Part shown: in pieces, positions 7,477-11,806 of the stretch
Layout of the letters: every line of letters begins with the position of its first letter
Position numbering within the stretch: position 1 is the first letter of the stretch
Origin: an uncultured Arcobacter sp.
Lineage (GTDB): Bacteria; Campylobacterota; Campylobacteria; Campylobacterales; Arcobacteraceae
Direction of reading: 5' to 3'
Assembly: GCA_913062735.1 (NCBI GenBank)
Contig: CAJXWI010000028.1
Coordinates: 1 to 11,806, forward strand
DNA: 11,806 bases
Notes under the pieces: generated by a model
Databases searched by the model: none
The model's input: only the letters and a program-made list of their open reading frames with translations
What the model was told of the DNA's origin: nothing
Translations under genes and position numbers: made by a program

Positions 7477-8343
7477 TTGGATTATAACTACGATACAAGC
7501 ACCTTGCTTACTATTAAAGAAAATATTATTACTGAAGAAGACAGGTATTTGGTTGGAACTTTATACCTAGCGCCTCAAAAAAACCTTAACAATGCCAAAT
7601 ATTATGGTGTTGCATACGATGAAGGTGCAATTAATTTAGCCAAGGTAAACCTTTGTAAAAAAGCAACCAATGGCTGTGCAACCTCATGTATTTATCACCA
7701 AGGTATTTTTAAAACTTCTGATTTTGAGAAAAATAAAATAAAGCAAGCTCGTTTTAAAAGAACGTTTAAATTCCTTCTACAAAGAGAAGCATTTTTTGCT
7801 CAATTATGCAAAGAAATAGCTGCTTTAATAAGAAGAGCAAAAAGAAAAGGTTTGCATCCCTCCATTCAACTAAATGGAACTTCAGATATTTTATGGGAAA
7901 AAGAAGCTTTTTCTTATAAAGAAGAAGAATATAAAAACATTATGGAACTCTTTTCTGAAGTTACTTTTTTTGACTATACAAAATATGACATCAAAAAAAG
8001 CAGAAAAAAACTGCCAAAAAATTACCATCTAACCTACTCAAGAGCAGGCAAACAAAAAGGGATATTAGTTGATAATTGGGAGTATTTAAACTCTCTTTTA
8101 AAAGATAATATTGATGTAGCTATTATTTTCTCAAAGAAAATGAAAAGTAAAATTCTTGAAGAATCCTTTCATAATGGAATAAAAGTTATAGATGGAGATA
8201 TTTATAACTACAGAGCCTATGATGTATATCAAAGAGAAAATACAGGACTAATCATAGCCATTGAAGCAGCACGTAAAACAGAACTTACAAGAAGTGGATT
8301 TATTATTCAAGAAGATTCCTGTATGCAAGAGTTCTTAAACTAG
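7477..8343 (+). CDS. Possible gp88-family (phage-associated) protein
   Basis: Uncharacterised protein of 288 residues. It has three N-terminal cysteines (Cys60, Cys67, Cys71; C-x6-C-x3-C) in 'NLCKKATNGCATSCIYHQG', a basic helical stretch to about residue 130, then 'SIQLNGTSDILWE', 'FDYTKYDIKK' and 'YHLTYSRAGKQ'. This order (Cys cluster, RxH/QxxG-S-D strand, F-x-Y-T-K, LTxSxxG) resembles what I remember of the phage gp88 family, but the match is from memory and tentative. No membrane spans or signal peptide. An in-frame stop at 7465-7467 and the absence of any early ATG leave the TTG at 7477 as the likeliest start, with only a weak AAAGA in front. It has its own promoter and is convergent with the small-protein/recombinase unit. 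The cysteines could bind metal or an Fe-S cluster; that is inference. Confidence 0.6.
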   Translation: MDYNYDTSTLLTIKENIITEEDRYLVGTLYLAPQKNLNNAKYYGVAYDEGAINLAKVNLCKKATNGCATSCIYHQGIFKTSDFEKNKIKQARFKRTFKFLLQREAFFAQLCKEIAALIRRAKRKGLHPSIQLNGTSDILWEKEAFSYKEEEYKNIMELFSEVTFFDYTKYDIKKSRKKLPKNYHLTYSRAGKQKGILVDNWEYLNSLLKDNIDVAIIFSKKMKSKILEESFHNGIKVIDGDIYNYRAYDVYQRENTGLIIAIEAARKTELTRSGFIIQEDSCMQEFLN

Positions 8344-8366
8344 ACCACTTCACTTATAAGTCTTAT

Positions 8367-8525
8367 TTATTCAAATCGTAGGGGTGCCATATACACTTGC
8401 GATTTATCATTTCTTTTTCTAAGTTCACTTTTTTTAACACTTTTTGCTACTTTATTTATTACCCACACAATAAATAAAACCAAGTAATAAGCAAGAACTA
8501 AATACTTAATAGTATCAGCTGACAT
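8367..8525 (-). CDS. Small single-span membrane protein, unknown function
   Basis: Predicted 52-residue protein starting MSADTIKYLVLAYYLVLF. The first third is one hydrophobic span (about residues 7-27), followed by a basic tail (KSVKKSELRKRNDK) and the C-terminus 'VYMAPLRFE'. By the positive-inside rule the tail should be cytoplasmic. The ATG at 8525-8523 overlaps the last base of the recombinase stop codon (TAATG) and has a strong AAGGAG seven to eight bases upstream, so it is very probably translated and coupled to the recombinase-like gene. A longer in-frame version starting at 8573 would run through the recombinase coding sequence and lacks that ribosome-binding site, so I prefer the shorter one. 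I do not recognise the family. Confidence 0.72.
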   Translation of the reverse strand: MSADTIKYLVLAYYLVLFIVWVINKVAKSVKKSELRKRNDKSQVYMAPLRFE

Positions 8526-9148
8526 TATAAACTCCTTCTTTTTAAATACGTTGATAAACTCTGAACCGTACAACTATCCATAACAGGCTTTAAATGTTTG
8601 TTGATGATTTGACTTAAGGATACCCCTAAGTCTTTTAATTCAACAATACGATCTTTATGCGCATCATATTTAGATTTTTGGTTCACACCTTTTGGTTTAC
8701 CAAGCGATAAACCCTTTTCTTTTCTAATACTTAATGCTTCTTTTACTCTGTTTGAAAGCACTTCTTTTTCTAAACTGGAAATAATTCCAAGTAAATTTAT
8801 TATTGTTTGGTTTCTAAGATCTTTTGTATTATTAGGATTAATAAACAAATCTTCTTTTATAAAATGCAAAATGATTTTTTTACTTATGAGCTTAGAAATT
8901 AGGAGAAGAACTTCTTGAGTACTTCTACCTAATTTGCTCATTTCATAAATAACAAGAACATCATTTTCTTTAAAAGAAGTGAAAAAATCGTGAACTTCTG
9001 TTTCTTTTTTCTCTTTTTTAGAAAGCAAATCAATATATAAAAAGTCATCAATACATAAGTCTTTTTTGAGGGCATAGTTAATTATTGCTTTTTTTTGTAC
9101 GAAGTTATCATTCTTATTTTTAGATACCCCAATATAAGCTGTAATCAT
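8525..9148 (-). CDS. Serine-recombinase (resolvase/invertase) family protein, catalytically degenerate
   Basis: 207-residue member of the resolvase/invertase family by overall layout: N-terminal 'AYIGVSKNK' with the nucleophile position Ser9, 'KENDVLVIYEMSKLGRS' at 60-76, the long E-helix region 'LEKEVLSNRVKEALSIRKEKG', the 'LGKPKG' linker (normally GRPKG), and a C-terminal helix-turn-helix (about 165-207). Compared with gamma-delta resolvase, the Arg of 'YxRVS' (Arg8) is Gly7, the Arg68 position of 'LDRLGR' is Lys72, and the Arg45 position appears to be Thr50 by a hand alignment; only the Arg71 equivalent (Arg75) is retained. Strand exchange therefore looks doubtful, while DNA binding may persist. 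Start ATG at 9148 has GAGGA close upstream. It overlaps the small membrane-protein gene by one base. Alternatives: a transcription regulator derived from a recombinase, or a decaying mobile-element gene. Confidence 0.85.
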   Translation of the reverse strand: MITAYIGVSKNKNDNFVQKKAIINYALKKDLCIDDFLYIDLLSKKEKKETEVHDFFTSFKENDVLVIYEMSKLGRSTQEVLLLISKLISKKIILHFIKEDLFINPNNTKDLRNQTIINLLGIISSLEKEVLSNRVKEALSIRKEKGLSLGKPKGVNQKSKYDAHKDRIVELKDLGVSLSQIINKHLKPVMDSCTVQSLSTYLKRRSL

Positions 9149-9210
9149 TTTCCTCTTTCATAAATTTCAAGTCTTATAATATTTTTTGCTTAATACTATA
9201 TCATTATATA

Positions 9211-9232
9211 TACTTTTAGTCAAATAAAAGTA
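9211..9232. repeat. Inverted repeat upstream of the recombinase-like gene
   Basis: TACTTTTA (9211-9218) and TAAAAGTA (9225-9232) are perfect inverse complements with a 6-nt spacer, about 63-84 bp ahead of the recombinase-like start. It could be a self-regulatory or res-type subsite, or a chance feature of AT-rich DNA. Confidence 0.45.
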
Positions 9233-9410
9233 CATAGAATTTTTAATGTTTTAATTATAATTAAAGCTTACAATTGAAATTAATTAATCTTTAGTAACAA
9301 AATGAGTATAAAATGAAGTCTGAATATTTTTTAATTAAATGTTAAAGAATTGATTTTTCTAGTATATAAATAATAAGAACAATGATATTAAGCTGAAAAA
9401 ACCTTGTTTT

Positions 9411-9419
9411 TGATACAAT
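9411..9419 (+). promoter_or_regulatory. Orphan plus-strand promoter box
   Basis: TGATACAAT, the same extended -10 form seen before the gp88-like gene, follows a T-rich stretch. The next plus-strand gene is selA, about 255 nt away, and between them lies tRNA-Sec on the opposite strand. A transcript from here would be antisense to tRNA-Sec and could reach selA. Confidence 0.45.
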
Positions 9420-9519
9420 TGCGTTTTAATAAAAGTAATATTTACAGTGTTAATATCTAAAATAAAGATGTTATGAAGAAGTTTTTTGGGGATTTAAAAG
9501 ATTTAATATAGTCTTTAAT

Positions 9520-9619
9520 TGGCGAGAAGGCGAAGGAATCGAACCTCCCTCGGCGTTTACACAAAAACCGACAATCAGGGTTGAAACCTGTGGTGTCCGC
9601 CAGGATCACATGCCCCCCA
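9520..9619 (-). tRNA. selC: Selenocysteine tRNA (anticodon UCA), CCA encoded
   Basis: tRNA that is charged with serine, converted to selenocysteine by SelA and delivered by SelB to UGA codons. Read on the minus strand: anticodon arm 9590-9576 with stem CAGG/CCUG and loop UUUCAAC, anticodon UCA at 9584-9582. The T arm is GGAGG-UUCGAUU-CCUUC (9548-9532). The 3' acceptor strand GCCUUCUC is followed by discriminator G and an encoded CCA (9522-9520). The D arm has six pairs, GUG(A)UCC with GGACAC around UGGC, with one bulged A; a long D stem is a tRNA-Sec trait. The variable arm (about 9573-9550) is long, with UCG/CGA and GUUU/AAAC stems. The 5' acceptor strand beginning at 9619 gives U-C mismatch then seven pairs, three of them G-U, for the 8+5 layout of bacterial tRNA-Sec. 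The 5' end is uncertain by one base. Confidence 0.93.
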
Positions 9620-9633
9620 ACTAAAGAGCTGAA

Positions 9634-9651
9634 ATAGTACTATAAAATATA
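9634..9651. promoter_or_regulatory. Candidate divergent selC/selAB promoter
   Basis: The 10-bp palindrome ATAGTACTAT (9634-9643) presents TACTAT on both strands. On the plus strand it runs into TATAAA (9641-9646), about 30 bp before the selA ATG; on the minus strand TACTAT ends at 9634, about 15 bp before the tRNA 5' end. The 56-nt space between the two genes leaves little room for separate promoters. The assignment is by position and similarity to -10 boxes only. Confidence 0.5.
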
Positions 9652-9675
9652 TAAAATTTAACTAAAAGGGACACA

Positions 9676-11028
9676 ATGGTTTTATTAAAATCCATACCAA
9701 AGATTGATAAGTTTATCAATGACAAAGACTTTAAGCCTTTTTCAACAAAACTACTCACAAAAATTGTAAAAGAAAAAATAGACGCTTTACGTTTAAACAT
9801 TCTGAATGAAAAAACAAAAGAAGTTAATCTTGACGCTTTAAAAAAAGAGATTATTAACGAATATAAACATATTACAGAACCTTCTTTACGGCCGTTAATA
9901 AACGCAACAGGTGTAATTATTCATACCAATCTTGGGCGTTCTTTAATCAATGAAAAAACTTTTGAAAATATCAAAAATGTAGTGACTTCTTATAACAATC
10001 TTGAATACGATGTGCAAAAAGGAAAACGAGGTGAGAGATATACGCATATTTCCAAAGTAATTTGCACGCTCTTAGATTGTGAAGATGTATTAATTGTAAA
10101 TAACAATGCTTCTGCTGTATTTTTAATTTTAAATACTTTTGCTAAAAACAAAGAAGTAATTGTATCACGTGGTGAGTTAGTTGAAATTGGGGGTTCATTT
10201 AGAGTCCCTGAAGTGATGAGCCAAAGCGGTGCTATCTTAAAAGAAGTAGGAGCTACTAATAAAACCCATCTTTATGATTATGAAGACAATATCAATGAAA
10301 ATACAGCAATGCTTATGAAAGTACATAAATCAAATTATAGTATTGAAGGTTTTACTAGCGAAGTATCTTGTGAAGAGTTAGTAAAACTAGCAAAAGAGAA
10401 AAACTTACTTGATTATTATGACATGGGAAGTGGTCACTTAGTTGACTTACCTTATAATTTAGACCAAGAGGAACCGTCTGTTTTAAAACTTTTAGAGAAC
10501 AAACCCTCCCTACTTTCTTTCTCAGGAGACAAACTTTTAGGTTCTGTGCAAGCGGGTATTATTGTTGGTAAAAAAGAACTTATTGCAAAACTAAAAAAGA
10601 ATCATCTTTTACGAATGTTAAGAGTGGATAAAATCACCTTAGCTATTTTAGAAGAAAATATTAAATCTGTTCTTTTAGGAAATATAGATGAGATTCCTAC
10701 TTTAAAAATGTTATTTACTTCAACAGAAGTTTTAAAACAAAGAGCACTCACCTTACAAGAGAACTTATTGGAAAACTGTCAAACAAGTATCATTGAAACC
10801 ACAACAGTTATTGGAGGAGGTACTACTCCCAACCAAAAAATACCAACTATTGCCCTTAGTTTAGAGTTTAAAAATTATAAGCCCAACAAAATAGAAAAAC
10901 TATTACGTGCACAAAATTTAGTAGGACGAATTGAAAAAGAACAATTTCTACTTGATTTTAGAACCATAAATGAAAATGACATCAAACGTATTCAAGATAT
11001 CATCAATGCAATTGCGAGAGAGAAATAA
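9676..11028 (+). CDS. selA: L-seryl-tRNA(Sec) selenium transferase
   Basis: PLP-dependent cytoplasmic enzyme converting Ser-tRNA-Sec to Sec-tRNA-Sec with selenophosphate; in E. coli it is a large ring-shaped decamer. The protein has 450 residues (E. coli 463). Family blocks appear in order: 'PSLRPLINATGVIIHTNLGR' near residues 69-88, 'VNNNASAVFLILNTFA' (cofactor-binding region), 'VSRGELVEIGGSFRVPEVM', 'YDMGSGHLVDL', and the Schiff-base lysine Lys286 in 'SFSGDKLLGSVQAGIIVG'. The N-terminal domain that grips the tRNA-Sec D arm is present (about 1-65). The ATG at 9676 is preceded by AAAGGGA with suitable spacing. Its stop overlaps the selB start by one base, and the tRNA-Sec gene lies 56 nt upstream on the other strand, so the SelA substrate is encoded next door. 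Confidence 0.97.
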   Translation: MVLLKSIPKIDKFINDKDFKPFSTKLLTKIVKEKIDALRLNILNEKTKEVNLDALKKEIINEYKHITEPSLRPLINATGVIIHTNLGRSLINEKTFENIKNVVTSYNNLEYDVQKGKRGERYTHISKVICTLLDCEDVLIVNNNASAVFLILNTFAKNKEVIVSRGELVEIGGSFRVPEVMSQSGAILKEVGATNKTHLYDYEDNINENTAMLMKVHKSNYSIEGFTSEVSCEELVKLAKEKNLLDYYDMGSGHLVDLPYNLDQEEPSVLKLLENKPSLLSFSGDKLLGSVQAGIIVGKKELIAKLKKNHLLRMLRVDKITLAILEENIKSVLLGNIDEIPTLKMLFTSTEVLKQRALTLQENLLENCQTSIIETTTVIGGGTTPNQKIPTIALSLEFKNYKPNKIEKLLRAQNLVGRIEKEQFLLDFRTINENDIKRIQDIINAIAREK

Positions 11029-11806
11029 TGAGTAACTTAATCATAGGAACAGCTGGACACATTGACCACGGTAAAACTGCGCTAATTCATGCAATAAATG
11101 GTTATGAAGGAGATGAAACTAAAGAAGAGAAACAAAGAGGTATTACTATTGATTTGTCATTTTCTAATCTGCAACGAGGTGAGAGAAATATTGCCTTCAT
11201 TGACGTTCCAGGACATGAAAAACTGGTAAAAAATATGATTGCGGGTGCTTTTGGTTTTGATGCGGTTATGTTAATAGTAAGTTCGGCAGAAGGTATTATG
11301 CCCCAAACTGTTGAACATATCGAAATTATCAATCTTCTGGGAATCAAAAATATCATTCTAACCCTTACAAAAAAAGATTTAGTAGATGAGCTTACCTTAA
11401 ATGACACGAAGGCAAAAACCATTAAGTTTTTAGAAGAATTTGATTTTGATATTCTTTTTGTTCAAGAAGTCTCAATTTATGATGAGCAAAGTATTGAGAC
11501 ACTCAAAGATAAACTCTTCACTCTAGATGCCAGTGCAAAACCCAATGAAAACTTCTTTAGATACTACGTGGATAGAGTCTTTTCTCCAAAAGGAATTGGT
11601 ACAGTTGTAACAGGTACAGTTTTAGGTAAACCACTTCTATTAAATGAGGAAGTATTTATTTGTGAAGCTTCTAAAAAATCAAAAATCAAAAATATTCAAG
11701 TCCATGGTGAAAATGCACTGGAAGCTGGTATTTCATCACGAGCGGCACTGAACTTACAAGGTGTGAATATCAAAGATATTCAAAGAGGTTCACTCATTAG
11801 TAAAAA
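11028..11806 (+). CDS. selB: Selenocysteine-specific elongation factor SelB (3' end cut by window edge)
   Basis: GTP-binding translation factor that carries Sec-tRNA-Sec to the ribosome at UGA codons marked by a SECIS hairpin. The frame starts at ATG 11028-11030, overlapping the selA stop (TAATG), and stays open for 259 codons to the window edge. Visible GTPase motifs are G1 'GTAGHIDHGKT' (7-17), the switch I 'EEKQRGITIDLSF' (32-44), G3 'DVPGHE' (58-63) and G4 'TKKD' (113-116; Thr replaces the usual Asn, as in other SelB proteins I recall). After residue 180 'YYVDRVFSPKGIGTVVTGTV' begins the EF-Tu-like domain II. E. coli SelB has 614 residues, so the rest of domains II-III and the C-terminal winged-helix SECIS-binding part are outside the window. 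Confidence 0.96.
   Translation, partial: MSNLIIGTAGHIDHGKTALIHAINGYEGDETKEEKQRGITIDLSFSNLQRGERNIAFIDVPGHEKLVKNMIAGAFGFDAVMLIVSSAEGIMPQTVEHIEIINLLGIKNIILTLTKKDLVDELTLNDTKAKTIKFLEEFDFDILFVQEVSIYDEQSIETLKDKLFTLDASAKPNENFFRYYVDRVFSPKGIGTVVTGTVLGKPLLLNEEVFICEASKKSKIKNIQVHGENALEAGISSRAALNLQGVNIKDIQRGSLISK

Larger units (their letters stand above)
9149..9519. other. 371-nt AT-rich gap between recombinase-like gene and tRNA-Sec
   Basis: No convincing gene on either strand. Near the left end, on the minus strand, TATTAT (complement of about 9178-9183) could be the -10 box of the recombinase-like gene. The gap also holds an 8-bp inverted repeat (9211-9232), a perfect 16-bp palindrome of A and T (9250-9265), a plus-strand extended -10 box (9411-9419) and a 12-codon open frame (9473-9511). 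No direct copy of the tRNA 3' end was seen. Confidence 0.6.

Noticed and set aside
9520..9545. tRNA-Sec 3' end as an integration site for the accessory genes
   Set aside because: selC is a known island target in enterobacteria, but I found no direct copy of the tRNA 3' end near 7386-9519 and no tyrosine integrase.
11102..11422. 106-codon open frame on the minus strand
   Set aside because: Antisense to the GTPase domain of selB, which has all its motifs.
1..11806. CRISPR array, rRNA genes, insertion sequence
   Set aside because: No regularly spaced repeats, no rRNA-like sequence and no transposase or terminal inverted repeats were seen.

Overview
The window is AT-rich and encodes proteins typical of a free-living, motile-type member of the Campylobacterota (Epsilonproteobacteria). 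Arcobacteraceae is my best guess, inferred from codon and base composition, the 'MIAHQWRQPL'-type histidine-kinase box, the TGnTAcAAT-type promoter boxes without clear -35 elements, and the general style of the proteins. No database search was possible.

Left part (1-3565, minus strand): a dipeptide/oligopeptide ABC importer in the order dppA-dppB-dppC. It comprises the periplasmic binding protein, then a hairpin terminator or attenuator, then two overlapping permease genes. dppC runs off the left edge, so the ATPase genes, if present, lie outside. Divergently transcribed from dppA is a two-component system (3724-6284): a membrane sensor kinase with a Cache-like periplasmic domain and an OmpR/PhoB-type response regulator, overlapping by 4 nt. 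A direct repeat with an 11-bp period between the two units is a candidate operator, suggesting the pair could control peptide uptake.

Right part (6348-11806): a selenocysteine locus containing every core bacterial component. selD (selenophosphate synthetase) comes first; then selC (tRNA-Sec, anticodon UCA, minus strand) lies back to back with selA and selB (overlapping by 1 nt; selB cut by the right edge). Together these make selenophosphate, convert Ser-tRNA-Sec to Sec-tRNA-Sec, and deliver it to UGA codons. No selenoprotein gene was recognised in the window, and SelD itself uses Cys rather than Sec.

Between selD and selC lie about 2 kb of accessory-looking genes: a possible gp88-like phage-family protein (TTG start), and on the opposite strand a two-gene unit of a serine-recombinase-family protein with most catalytic arginines substituted, overlapping a 52-residue single-membrane-span protein. 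The 371-nt gap 9149-9519 has palindromes and an orphan plus-strand promoter that would transcribe antisense to tRNA-Sec. This insert is the least conventional part of the window.
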